The translations under genes and the position numbers were made by a program. The notes below the pieces were generated by a model. It made no database searches. It was not told the origin of the DNA and was given only the letters and a program-made list of their open reading frames with translations. Source: Icerya purchasi (lineage: Eukaryota > Arthropoda > Insecta > Hemiptera > Monophlebidae). Taken from it: 64,000 nt of DNA. Of this stretch, positions 1-11,014 are shown in pieces (within the stretch, counting starts at the first letter, position 1; every line of letters starts with the position of its first letter). The stretch lies in the NCBI GenBank assembly GCA_039619475.1, contig CM077115.1, positions 491,557,352 to 491,621,351 on the forward strand. The letters are read 5' to 3'.

Positions 1-1389
1 AATATGAAAAATTTGAAACTAACGCGGTGTTGTTGGGAGTATTTCTAACGAATGATCGTGCAGAATTTTCTTACTAGCGAAAAATATAGCAACGGAATAA
101 AAATTCTCACACAAACAATGTATAGAATTTTTCGCTATCGCCGACTTCGGCAACATTCAGCATAGAACGCGAGATTACTTTTAATATAGTCGATTTGTTA
201 GATCACCGATTTACGAATGACATACAGAAAGAAGCGGTAGAAGAAAATATACATTGTACGCGTGGCCAACGCGCTGGAGAATAATGTGACATCGTCCGTT
301 TTACTTTCTAGTGTGAATGATGAAGAATGAAAATGAAAAAGAGAGAAGTCTAAGCTGCTGGGCCATTCAGAATTTTTATTAAATTCGTAAGTACTAAAGA
401 CGGAGTCTGCGTCAGCAGATGAGGAGTATAAACGGGGACATTTCGCGCGCAAGGAAGGAAATGTGTGCTAATCTAAGATGGTATGGAGTGGTTTCCTTTT
501 CCCGTTCAGATTGAAGTCGGTTAGTTGAGCGATATACAAAAGCCGTCACTGAGAGAGTAGTAGGCCCGGAATGTGCTAATAACGTTAAAAAGGTCCGTTA
601 ACATCAAGCGCGAATCGCGCACCCATTTCATAAGTAGACGATAGAGTAGGTGAATAGTTCGTAAGTGGTTCTTGTGCTTCCTTTGATGCGAACCTGTACA
701 ATGCCGCATTATCGTCAGTATTCCCCCTTTTTTTTTTTTTTTGTTTTTTTTTGTTTTTTTTTTGGTTTGCCGTATCCATGAATTTCGGAACCGCAATATC
801 CATGACGACGTCTTTTTCTTTTATTTATACTTCATAGTTGATGGCGATATTTACACTTGTAATTAACAATTTAGAAAGTGTAACGTTACTTTTCTGTTTC
901 TACGGTTTTATTTTATCTTTTCATTCTATAAGACGGAAAATACTAAAAAAAATTAAACCTTAAGGTGTTGCGTTTGAATGGTTTAGGATTTTTCGAAAAT
1001 TAAGAATTAGACACATTGTCAGCGCAAGCGGAAGTTCGAAAATTAAATATTAAATGCAACTGCGAATGATGAAAAATTTTAAAAGACGCTGACAAATCAC
1101 GCCCTATACTCGTAATCCAACTGCAATATCGAGTAATCGCTTCAATTAGTGAGCCTATGATAAAAACATAGTCTTCCTACCGCGCACACGGATTTCTTCG
1201 GGTTTATTACAAGCCCCGTCGTCAGCTTTAAAACATTAATTTGATCTTAAAGTTTCACTTCGTTTTTGATTAAAACCGCGATATTTATTTACTTTAATAA
1301 TAGCAAACATCTCGAGCTTAGGGGTAATTCATTTTTTCACGTTCCATATTAAAAATAAATGAATAAAAAAAGGCGTTAGGAATCTTCCA

Positions 1390-1394
<5 letters not shown>
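1..1394. other. gene-free AT-rich DNA
   Basis: No reading frame here resembles a known protein and no repeat family seen elsewhere in the window is recognisable. A T-rich low-complexity tract lies at about 727-763. Short open frames in this stretch have irregular composition and no motifs, so I treat them as chance. Confidence 0.5.

Positions 1395-1451
<57 letters not shown>
1395..1451. repeat. (AC)n microsatellite
   Basis: An uninterrupted CA/AC dinucleotide tract of about 57 bp, visible directly in the sequence. Confidence 0.97.
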
Positions 1452-1455
<4 letters not shown>

Positions 1456-1996
1456 AACATAACCGTATCATTAAAAATATGAAAAGTTGAAATAAGGATT
1501 ATTCATAATCATACGTGTGGAACTGCTTTTCAGAAACAGATCCATCGGTTTGCTGGTGTCAAAATTTTCTGTAAAATTCTATTAAGGAACAGTTCTTAAA
1601 AAAGAGATGAACTATGTCCGCTTTAGTGATCATTTGTACTCGGCATTTATTAAAAAGTAAGTAAAAGTAATACACTTATTTACCACGGTAAATGTGAAAT
1701 TGTTAGCAGATCGTTATTTTTCCGGTAATGAACTAGATTTATTTATACGTTGTGATTTCAAATTTTCCTCAATATCGAAACACACTCGTCCTAGGTTATA
1801 ATCATATTTGAGTATACTCTGTGCTGTTAGCTGGGTACTTGATTTAATTTGTTGTAAATTTTTACTTATTTTTAAATGTAGGTGAATACATGCCTGCTTG
1901 TTATAAACTTTATAATAAAAAGCAACTTCAATAGCAAACAAATATAATAAGGGGGTAAAAATAATTTATAACAATAAATTAAATAAATACCCCTTA

Positions 1997-2039
1997 TTTT
2001 TAAGAACGTTTTCGGGTATAACCCATCATCAGCTAAAAC
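1997..2039 (-). ncRNA. hammerhead-ribozyme-like motif (left arm, minus strand)
   Basis: Read on the minus strand from 2039 down to 1997. It has CUGAUGA (2032-2026), one extra U, a perfect stem II GGGU/UAU/ACCC (2024-2014), GAA (2013-2011), the self-complementary AACGUU (2010-2005), then C at 2004 as the predicted cleavage nucleotide. UUAAAA (2003-1998) pairs with UUUUAG before the core, giving stem I with one G-U pair. The palindromic stem III is what minimal, dimer-forming type I hammerheads have. The extra U between CUGAUGA and stem II departs from the textbook core, so activity is unproven. Confidence 0.5.
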
Positions 2040-2076
2040 TTAATTGAAACTCGTCGTGTTTGGAGTTTTGATTAAG

Positions 2077-2117
2077 TTTTAGCTGATGATGGGTTATAGC
2101 CGAAAACGTTTCTAAAA
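2077..2117 (+). ncRNA. hammerhead-ribozyme-like motif (right arm, plus strand)
   Basis: The core is CTGATGA (2083-2089), extra T (2090), stem II GGGT/TAT/AGCC (2091-2101), GAA (2102-2104) and palindromic AACGTT (2105-2110). T2111 is the predicted cleavage base. CTAAAA (2112-2117) pairs perfectly with TTTTAG (2077-2082) as stem I. Compared with the minus-strand copy, stem I is better because all six pairs are Watson-Crick, but stem II has a G-G mismatch. The arrangement fits a minimal type I hammerhead. Function is inferred. Confidence 0.5.
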
Positions 2118-2185
2118 ATAAGGGGTATTTATTTAATTTATTGTTATAAATTATTTTTATCCTCTTATATTTTGTTTGTTATTAA

Positions 2186-3928
2186 AATTCCTTTTTTTAT
2201 TATTATTTATTTTTGTGTGTTTGTTAAGAAACTTATTTTATTATGTATTATTTCTTCCTGTAATCGTTTGTTTCAATGATATTATAAGTTATGTATTTTT
2301 AAACCTTAATTTACGTTACAAAGTTATAGTTTTAAATGTTACACGGACACAAAGTACCTTTTAATTCGTTAAAACATACAACATTTATTTATATTAAATT
2401 ATTACTTAAAATAAAAGTTACAGACATTATTATTCACAAAAAATATATATAAAAAATTTTACATTTATTTCGTATCGTTCGTTATTGCGATATATTTTTT
2501 AAATTATTTGAGAAACACATTAATATCTCGATCTGCAAGTTAAATCCCCTATATATGATATATACTACTGATAAAAAAAAGAAGCACAAATTAAAAAATA
2601 ATTTAAATAAAAGTAAACGAACAAAATAGCAACGCTCTTTATACCATCTCTTCCTCTCAAATATCAACAAATCTGGAATAATGATAAATATCGATATTTC
2701 CCGAATATACATATATCGAAAAACTTTCGCCCCGATTATTTATTTTTTATCGTACAATTTATGAATATTTAAAGTTTAATTATACGAAATATTGCAGAGT
2801 CCGAAAATCGTGTAATTTTCAGGATTAAGTCGTATTTTGCGATAATAGTACGAACACAATTTTTAACTGTAACATAGAACGGTTAGTAACGGAAATTTGC
2901 CAACAATTTTTCAATTACTACTCGTGATCATGCTGTTGCTTAAAATTACGTTTTTGTTTTTAATTACTTCAATCAGTATCGCTGTCCGTCATAATTCTTC
3001 GCCAGTGGTGACGTTATCGACCCATTAATTAGAGACAAAATGAAGAAGAGGAATTCACAGAAGCATCATCAAAATTAAGGGGAAAACCAACTTTACATTT
3101 AAAGCCATTATGTAAGCAGGGGAACGAGAAATTCTTAAGCTGGCGATAGAAGAGATGATACAAACGAGAAAAGATTCGTTGGGAGATACTTCGGAACTTA
3201 TAATTAAATAACTTTAAAAGACAGTTGAGGTGCACATTAACGAAAAAGTATATTAAGAAGTAGTTTCCAAGAACTCAGAATGTCAGCCAAATCACCGAAC
3301 TTCAGCAGGAGAAGGCAAAATGAAATAAAGCATACGTACACATCGGAGAGAGGCGAAAAACTCGGTAAAAAATGAAAATCGACGAAAATAAAAATATATT
3401 AGTCTGTAAATAAATTAAATGTTATTTTACGACTATAAAAGAAAACGGTATAGTGATCATGGAATGTTGTGTAAAATAGGAGGTCAGTGATAAAAGTAAC
3501 CGGATACATGAATAAAACTGTTTTCAAAATAAAAATAAAAGAAAAACTATCGAGAACAATATAGAAATCAGATTTCGATAAATATGTTGTGCACAGTTTC
3601 GAAAAGACAGATGATTAATAAAATGTCGGACGAAAAGTTGGGGAAACGTTTAAATTTGAGTCTCTGCTGAGGCATATAGAACTTCTATGGATGTGAGAGG
3701 ATCAAAATGCAGATTCCCTTAAGGAAGTTGAAAAATAACAATTTTTTTATGAGGAGCAGAATAAAAATTAAGCTTCAGCTAGAGATACAACTAGATCTCA
3801 CAATTATCCAACTTGGACTACAGACAAAACCGTATCGGCAAAGGAAAAGTTCAACCAAGGCAAAAGTAAATTTAAAAAAAAAATTTTAAATTTAAAAATG
3901 AAAAAGATACTACGACTAAGAAATTTTA
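2186..3928. other. AT-rich DNA, no clear gene
   Basis: No convincing coding region. The right part (about 3300-3930) is where the missing N-terminal part of the Tc1 transposase that follows would be expected. I could not recognise the first catalytic aspartate motif or a DNA-binding domain in any frame, so it is either unrelated or decayed beyond recognition by eye. Confidence 0.4.
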
Positions 3929-4237
3929 ATGATGGGTTCGTTAGGGAAATTGAAATTCAATCGGATCGTTGAGGGAAGTGGAGGCATATACCTACCTCTG
4001 CCTGACGTTAACGTACTGGATTGGCCCTCGCAGTCGCCAGATGAAAATGCAATAGAAAATGTGTGGCCGGTTCTCAAGTTTAAACTCCGAGGGAAGAAGA
4101 TCTGGACCGTCAAGCAGTTATTTCGACAAATTCGATTGATATGGATGTCTTTTCCTCAAGATTACGCCAAACATTTAGTAGAACATCGGAGGTGCCAGGC
4201 AATTATTAATAACGGATGCGATTGGACATATTTTTAA
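3929..4237 (+). pseudogene. Tc1-family transposase, C-terminal fragment
   Basis: The frame ends in the characteristic Tc1 C-terminus. 'LDWPSQSPDENAIENVW' corresponds to the family's 'W-P-x-x-S-P-D-L-N-P-I-E-x-x-W' motif, which carries the last catalytic acidic residue. It is followed by 'PQDYAKHLVEHRRCQAIINN' and 'GCDWTYF', matching the usual 'ARRCQAVIDNGGDWTxY' ending before the stop codon. Only about 100 residues remain of a protein that is normally about 340 residues. The leucine and proline of 'DLNP' are changed to 'DENA'. The two upstream catalytic aspartates and the helix-turn-helix region are missing, so this is a dead fossil. No terminal inverted repeats were found around it. Tc1 transposases cut and paste at TA dinucleotides. 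Confidence 0.85.
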
Positions 4238-4367
4238 TAACAAACCATCACAATCTACACCATGTAGTAAGTGTGTATTTCTTTTTCAAGTCATTATCCC
4301 CAATAATTTTTGAGTTTCGCCGTACACGTTCTTATGAAACAGGCATATATATATATATATATAAATA

Positions 4368-4660
4368 CAAGGGCGTCGCCAGCTGATGGGCCGGGGGGGA
4401 TGAGTTGCCAGCCGCCCGGGGGGGGGAGGCAAGATGATAGAAAATGGATATGAGATGTAGGAAAAATAAAATTCATAAGTTGTAAAGGTTTAATACATTA
4501 TTAAACAAGAATAAAATCTTAATTAAAACATAATTTTCGTGGGTTTCTAGCAAATTGTTCATGATTACGCGCCTATGAATATTCATCATGGCCAGTTGAT
4601 TAAAAAGTTTCAAGGCTCCAGGGGGGCAACTGCCCCCCCCCCCCGCTGGCGAAGCCCATG
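4368..4660. mobile_element. MITE-like element with 16-bp terminal inverted repeats inside a (TA)n tract
   Basis: The left end 'caagggcgtcgccagc' (4368-4383) and right end 'gctggcgaagcccatg' (4645-4660) are inverted repeats matching at about 13 of 16 positions. The interior is 293 bp in total and non-coding, with G-rich runs near the left end and a long C run near the right end, themselves roughly inverted. (TA)n tracts lie on both sides (about 4344-4361 and 4661-4682), as if the element landed inside one microsatellite. Length and structure fit a non-autonomous DNA transposon. The superfamily is not determined, because the flanking repeat hides the target duplication. Confidence 0.65.
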
Positions 4661-4682
4661 TATATATATATATATATATATA

Positions 4683-5589
4683 TTAGTGTGTTTTACTGTA
4701 TTATATATTGCACATATACATTTATAAAGACATGATGACTCTAGGTAAATTGTTAAATTTTAAAACGCTTCTGCAGACTTATTTTCAGGCCCTTTAGCAA
4801 TCGATCTTTCTTCAAAGTTCACACTGGACACAGGGGAATATTTAAACGGTGTTCAGTTTGATTGAAAATTACTCTCATTTACGAGATTGCCCAAAAGCAG
4901 GATAGAAAATTACCGTAATAGAGGGTCAAAAATATTTCGACCAGTTCAGAAGCAAGCTACTTTACCGCTCGCCTATTCGATTTAATATAAAATATCTTCA
5001 GCTACATTTTTGTACATCCGTTAGTGTTTTACGAATTTATAGGGGTTACGTGCTCGTTATCGTCGGTCCTTCGACAAAACAGGACGACGCTGGTATGTGC
5101 TGTACGGGGAAAATCGCTGAGATCTGCAATTTTAAACAGTTTCCCTCCAAACGAAACATTCGATGATGTAACACATTCGGCTCGTAATCTTTCCGCTATT
5201 TATAAATCATTTCGCAATAACGTCGCTCCATCAATTGCTGATAATTTATTTCTAACGATACGTAAACGTGTACGTACGCGCAGCGGGAAAAGTTTCTTCG
5301 AAGCGGGCATCCGCCCCGGGTTCCTTTTTCGCCGTCATCTGCGAAGAAATCGGCGCTTCTTTAAGAATAACGAAGAGAGATTTTATGGGGACAAATGAAA
5401 ATGGTTTGCGCCGCAGGTGCGTTTTATGGGAAGAATGTTTCAGCAGTGCACTTTGAGGTATGTCGGACAGGGAAACGAACCGCCGAGGAGCCTTTTACCT
5501 CGGTACATTCGTTCGGCATTTCAAATGATAAAATAAATGGCTGGAAAGAAAATAAAAAATAAATAAATAAACCCTCCGAGCAGCAGCGA
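4683..5589. other. unassigned DNA
   Basis: No gene recognised. A 124-codon open frame at 5024-5398 has arginine- and serine-rich, irregular composition with no motif, so I do not call it. Confidence 0.35.
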
Positions 5590-5595
5590 CCCAGG

Positions 5596-5800
<205 letters not shown>

Positions 5801-6587
5801 ATGTAGAGAGAGAAAAAAATAAAAATAAAAGGAGAAACATAAAGGAAAAACGTTTTAGCGCGTGTTTTTACGTACAGCGCCACAGGAAGCAAAGAAATTA
5901 CAGTAATGGTGCTTCGTACATGCGCTAATCTACGCACCAGAAGACGGACAGCGTAATGGTTTAACGAAGTAGTAATACACTCTGCGGCCGATTTCAGCGT
6001 CAACTTGGCAAAGTTCTTCGCAAGTAAAGGCGAGGCCTGAAATTAAAAATTCAATACAGCATTTTCTGACGACAACGGCCGGCCCCGTCCTATCGGAAAA
6101 ACAAAAGTAGCTCGGGTATGTGCAGAGAGCCGGAACGGTACGTAAGCCTTTATGGTTACTAACTAATATCTGCGTCTAAATAACTTTATAGTCGCTCGTC
6201 TAGAAAGTGAATTAGCGCCGCGCAGGAAACTTTATGTATGAGAAAACGTCCGACCTCATTTCCTTTCGCACACCTAACGGTCCGAGAAATTATCACGCAT
6301 CGCGGCCTCGTCTCGCTTATTCTTCGCCTAGTCGCCGCGAGGAATAAAAGGAAAATCGGTCTCCTTTTCTCTCCTGTTTTTCAATGCGCTGTTTAATTAA
6401 GCCTCCGACGACAGTGGTTTTTCGCGTGAACGCAGAAAATAAAACTTCACACGATTACATCATAAAGTAACGGTTGGAACGCGCTCATTCATAACTATTT
6501 ATCAGTGCCGGATCCGGAGAGAATATCCCCGAGATAGATATTTCTTTTAGGAAATTTTTTAAAGCAAATGTTCATTCTGCTCTTTTA
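5801..6587. other. non-repetitive DNA, no gene seen
   Basis: About 5870-6530 is less AT-rich than its surroundings and contains no recognised repeat. No open frame has recognisable motifs. Confidence 0.35.
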
Positions 6588-6636
6588 TAGTTCATAGTTC
6601 ATAGTTCATAGTTCATAGTTCATAGTTCATAGTTCA
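6588..6636. repeat. 7-bp tandem repeat (TAGTTCA)7
   Basis: Seven consecutive exact copies of TAGTTCA can be counted from 6588 to 6636. Confidence 0.95.
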
Positions 6637-9377
6637 TATTGATATGCGCGTTGGCATCGCTCTCCTTTATAGTTTGTCTCTAGTTTACTCGATTGACGAA
6701 TAATTATCGATAAATTTTTATTTCTTTAGCTCGCTACAGATTAAATAAAACTAGGAGGAAATCGTAATTTAAAATTTAAAAATTGCAAGTTTGATTTTTA
6801 CGTGTTTGTTTTTTTTTTTTATTATTTCCAGTGAAAAATCACACGCGGTAGGTTTGGTTTTCGGTTTGTTTTTCTTTTTTCTTTTTATTTAAAACTAGCT
6901 ATTACCGACGGCTTCTCCCGTGTATTAATACCCGTTCAAAGGGTCGCTCACACTGGTGCGAAAAAATTGCGGCGTTTCCGATTATATCTAATTCCTCTTA
7001 GGATAGAATACTTTTTCGAAAAGAAAAACAAACTTAAAAAATATTTTCACGTACGGCCCTAAATTATAATTTTGAAGTGTTATCTAGGTATTTTTTCTTT
7101 TAGTGAATTGCCCGTGAAAAAAAAAAAAAAAAAAAAAAAATAGATTTGTTAATTTTCTTTTATCAAAATTTGGCTATAAATTTTTTCTTAATCTTAACTT
7201 TAAAATTCCAGAAAAAAAAAAAAAAATGTAGCTTCTTAATACCTTAATAAGTTTTTCTTTTTTCGTGTAGCGGTGCGATTATTAATTCTATTTCGATACC
7301 GCTTTCTCGTGCAAAAGTACCAGTGAAAAAATCCGAATTGGCCACTGTGATATACATGTATACATGAAAAAGTAAAGTGAACCATGTGCCTCTGACGGAG
7401 TCGAGAATTGTGGAATTAGAGTTTTCATAATCTCCTAAGCTTAATAGGTTAAAGTAGAAGAGAGGGCAGTTTCTTTCTATGGGCTCTACTTTTCCAGCTG
7501 GTACATTTCAAATATTAAGTAATGGGGTGGCAATTTCAGTCGGAAAGCAGACAATTTTCAGAAATCTGTGACGTCTCTAGTTCGGTAGATAATCGCCTTA
7601 TAAACGTGAAAACTGAAAATCAAATTTCGCTGAAAATACAATTCCAAAAGGGCTAGAACACTGTCATTTACCCCCATTGATCAGTCAGAAACGCCGATGA
7701 GTAACAAGGCTGACCGCAAAACTTTTTTCGAATTATAACACCTTTCGATTCTCCTTCGACAAAAGAAAAAAAAAAAAAGATGCGCTTACGCGTCCCGCTT
7801 ACCAATCGTAAGAAGAATAAGTAGAACGATATACTACGAAATACTGACTGATATTAAAAACTCGATTAGTACTACATCATTGAGTGTATTCCCCGTTAAC
7901 TGGAGTTAACTCGCGGTTCAACTCTAGTTTAAAAAGATGGACGAAAAACGGATTTCGAAAATCGTTTGTTTAAACTTTTAACGACAACAGGGATAATCAC
8001 GTTAATTTAACAAATGCATTTTTTTTTTCTGCTCGTTAAATAATCATATGTGTAAAGTTGAAAATGTAGATTCGGTGCTGCCGTAAACGTTTTCTACTAC
8101 GTGAGACTTTTTTTTACGGCAGTTTCCGAAAATATTCCGAAAATGCACGTAAAAAAAAGAAAACAAATGAGTATCACATATATGAATTTTGAAATTGTAA
8201 AATTTAAATTATAGAAAAGATTATTTGAAAAATTTCAATAGTTTTTATAACTAGCCAAAATCAGCCCAGTTTTAAGAAATGTACCGAAAGAAAAATAATA
8301 CCGTTCGGTGTGTGTGCACGAATTTTCATGCTTATACATTTGTTCTGATTCTCATTCGTTTTTTTTAGAGGATTGGGGGTCGTCGATATGGGAATTGTCT
8401 CGAGAACTGGAAAAGGAAAGAATCAAATCTCTACACGATGTGTCAAAGGTAACAGACAGAAGAACCGATACAACGGAAGGAGAACAAAAGGAGAGGATGG
8501 AGTACACGGTATTATAAGGAGCGGGTCTATTGGTAAAAGTGACGAGTAAAAAGAGAAATGTTCAGCAGCGATGGAAGAGTACTCAAAAAGATACGATCAC
8601 CAGCATATCGCGTATAAAGTAAGAAGTAAATGGGTGCAGAGAAACGAATGAAGAAGACATAAAAGTGGGAAATGCAGAAAAGCGATAAGGGAAGCAAGCT
8701 GTACCTCATTGCAGAGAGAGAGGGAGAGAGAGAGGTGAACGTTGCAAAGAAGGAAAGTTGAGAAACCGGGGATGAGGCGGAAGTTCTAGCTGAACGGACA
8801 GATAGAAGGAGTCAACTCTCGGACATCGCCTTCTGTTTAATTTGTGCGTGGCAAAGGCACGTCGATACGCTGACGATATCATGCAGAAGCTGTTGTAAAA
8901 TGCCCCGTATTGTCAGGATAGTTTTACGCTATAGCGAGGAATGTTCGAAATTGTTAATTGTTATACGATATTTGTTTGGCTCGCTGCACATTAAAAAGTT
9001 TCAACGGCCAGTAAAGAATTAAAAATTATTAAAATAAAATCTTCTTTTATCCGGTACATGTTTGCCGCTGATTTGCTGCGACATTACTTGTTTTTAATCG
9101 TCGTTAGCTGATTTAGAGAATGAAAACATTAGTACATGGTTTTTTTAATTTCTTTTCGTTTTTTCTTGGTCTGGTCATTTGCCGAAGTAATCGTTTGCGG
9201 AAGACACGTTCTTGCTGAGTGGAAATATATATGTTATGTTAAAAAAAAGCCTAATGCGCAAGCGAAATAGGAGCCGGTCAACAGTCAAGCAGATATAGTT
9301 CATTTCGGTGTGCAGAAATAAAAATTCTGACCGAGCACTGGATCGGTTAAATTAAAGATTGCTCTTCTTTAATAAGA

Positions 9378-9410
<33 letters not shown>
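6637..9410. other. unassigned DNA with poly-A/poly-T tracts
   Basis: No gene recognised. A poly-A tract lies at about 7118-7140. The phrase 'ctagctattaccgacggct' near 6894 resembles the start of an interspersed repeat common in insects, but I cannot define its end. Small open frames (for example 8308-8517) have no supported homology. Confidence 0.35.
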
Positions 9411-9413
<3 letters not shown>

Positions 9414-9691
9414 TAAAGTAAAGTGATTTCCATACCCTTGAGAATGCGTTGGGATTGTGAAGTTAAGCTTTGCATAATGGTGCCTAATAGATCTGATGAG
9501 AATACCGGGGTCAGTTCCTTTTTTTCGGCCGCCTTTACTTTCCCCCAGATAACTTCTCTGGTACCCAATTCAATTTCAGATTAGGTATATACCTGGGAGC
9601 GACTTGGATCCGGGACGAGACAAGTCTCGATAACCTATGACACCTCTGACTTGGTAGCCAAGCACCTTAACCACTAGGCTACCACGCTGTC
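9411..9691 (-). mobile_element. SINE-B copy (tRNA-derived), minus strand
   Basis: Read on the minus strand it begins with a tRNA-like head containing the A-box 'tagcctagtggttaaggtgc', then a body with 'gggtaccagagaa' and 'aaagtaaaggcggccg', and ends in the tail 'tactttactttact'. The B-box region is weakened compared with the 56.3 kb copy. The body aligns along its length with 56303-56568 and 21176-21345. Both ends abut (TA)n tracts (about 9384-9410 and 9716-9741). SINEs are transcribed by RNA polymerase III and mobilised by LINE proteins. Confidence 0.85.
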
Positions 9692-9705
9692 TGTATATAC
9701 ATGTA

Positions 9706-9715
<10 letters not shown>

Positions 9716-9741
<26 letters not shown>
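9716..9741. repeat. (TA)n microsatellite beside the SINE-B 5' end
   Basis: A pure TA tract separated from the tRNA-like head of the neighbouring SINE by about 24 bp of TATG/TACA-type sequence. Confidence 0.9.
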
Positions 9742-10602
9742 CCAAGAGCTTTTTAAATAATAATTCAGTTGTTAGCGAACGAGTTTTGTTCAGTGATGCG
9801 TTGAATCAGTTTTATTCGCCGAGCATTTGAATTTTCAAACACAAAACTCGTAAGTGTGCAAATTCACAGAATAAAATTGTCGGAAGGAACGGGTTTTGCA
9901 TAATTTGTAATAGTCGAAAAAAAAATCTATGGCTAATTACATTACAAAATGTATATAATGTTATCTTTTGGGAACATACAGCTAGGCGCAGGTACGAAAT
10001 GAGGTGTTATTCAAATTTATAACTGTATATAAATATCCGATAAACTTATAAAAATATACGAGGTGCTTCTTTTCAAGGTGGGAACGTTTAAATCACCTCT
10101 CCGCGAATATGATCGAAATCGAACGATGTTTTCTAAAGCGACTCTGTTGATCCGAAAAATTTTTAAAAATCCCTTTTCGCTGCACACGGTTCTTCTCGAT
10201 GTTTTCAAATGTTCTTGGTTTAATGACGCGAGATAAAGCTTCTATTTCAATCAAAGTGTCCGTTTATTTGCACACTATTTTAAGAGTTTTTTTTTCTTCA
10301 GTTTTTTAAACGTTTAAATGCCTCATGTTTTTGTGTTCAACAATCATCGGGTGAATATAATTTACTTTCATCGAAAGCGATTAGATTTTCTATATATATG
10401 CGTTTTTTTGGAGCCTAATCTGACTCCCTATATGTTCGTATTCGTTGATAGAGCGGAACAAATGATGATTTCTACATTAAAGTCCTCCGTGGAATAATTT
10501 CTAATGGGATTAAAACGACATTGACATTAGAAGGTACCGCGAAATTGTTAAATTTGTGAGAAATATTAGTGAGAAAACTTGTTCTTCCAAATTTACCCTC
10601 TC
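9742..10602. other. unassigned DNA
   Basis: No gene, repeat family or regulatory motif recognised. It ends at a pyrimidine-rich TCTC tract. Confidence 0.35.
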
Positions 10603-10610
10603 TCTTTCTC

Positions 10611-10699
<89 letters not shown>

Positions 10700-10723
10700 A
10701 TATGTATGTATATATGTACATAT
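10603..10723. repeat. compound microsatellite (TCTA)n-(TA)n-(TGTA)n
   Basis: Tetranucleotide TATC/CTAT repeats pass into (TA)n and then TGTA/TATG motifs ending in 'tatatgtacatat', directly against the SINE-A head. The TGTA/TACATAT end is also found next to the SINE-A copy at 56.97 kb, in mirrored orientation. Confidence 0.93.
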
Positions 10724-11014
10724 GGGTCGTCGCGATAGCCTAGTTGCTAGAGCGCTTGACTTCCGATATGGAGGTCACGGGTTCGATCCCGAGCAGCCAC
10801 GACGAACTTATTACAAGAATTAAATAAATAAATAAATAAATAATCGCTAGTAATCACGTGAAATGCAATAGCAAACCACCACGCTCAACATCATATGCGC
10901 GCTAGGTCAGTACACAGCAGACCCACACGATACTGCATTTGTACATCGATAAATCAAACGATTACTAATCAGTTCCGGATGTAGTCTTGCGTGTGTACAC
11001 CTGCGTTGCATATG
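10724..11014 (+). mobile_element. SINE-A copy (tRNA-derived), plus strand
   Basis: The head reads as a tRNA relic with A-box 'tagcctagttgctagagcgc' and B-box 'cacgggttcgatcccgagc', the two internal promoter elements of RNA polymerase III. After it come a TTACAAGAATTAAATAAATAA-type spacer and a non-tRNA body containing 'cgctaggtcagtacacag' and 'atctagtcttgcgtgtgta'-like sequence. The copy at 56687-56965 matches it on the opposite strand for about 280 bp, which sets the boundaries. It is not a functional tRNA gene because the acceptor and body sequences do not fold into a complete cloverleaf. Confidence 0.88.

Larger units (their letters stand above)
1930..2185. mobile_element. fold-back (inverted repeat) element, possibly a Penelope-like remnant
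   Basis: Two arms of roughly 115-125 bp are reverse complements around a spacer of about 10-20 bp centred near 2055. Both arms carry the block 'aataaggggtatttattt', the block 'gctgatgatgggttata' and outer (A)CAAACAAA-like ends. The arms differ at a small number of positions, so this is a real duplication in inverted orientation. Each arm contains a hammerhead-ribozyme-like core, listed separately. Hammerhead motifs are known from Penelope-like retroelements, which often leave inverted or truncated copies, so that origin is my inference. No reverse transcriptase is visible next to it. Confidence 0.8.

Noticed and set aside
8369..8448. Possible exon between a pyrimidine tract with AG (8361-8368) and a GT (8449)
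   Set aside because: The frame is open but short, without homology or conserved motifs, and the donor (AAG/GTAACA) is weak. Chance is the simplest explanation.
10724..10806. A functional tRNA gene
   Set aside because: It has good A and B boxes but no complete cloverleaf, and the same sequence recurs at 56.97 kb with a shared non-tRNA body, so it is a SINE head.
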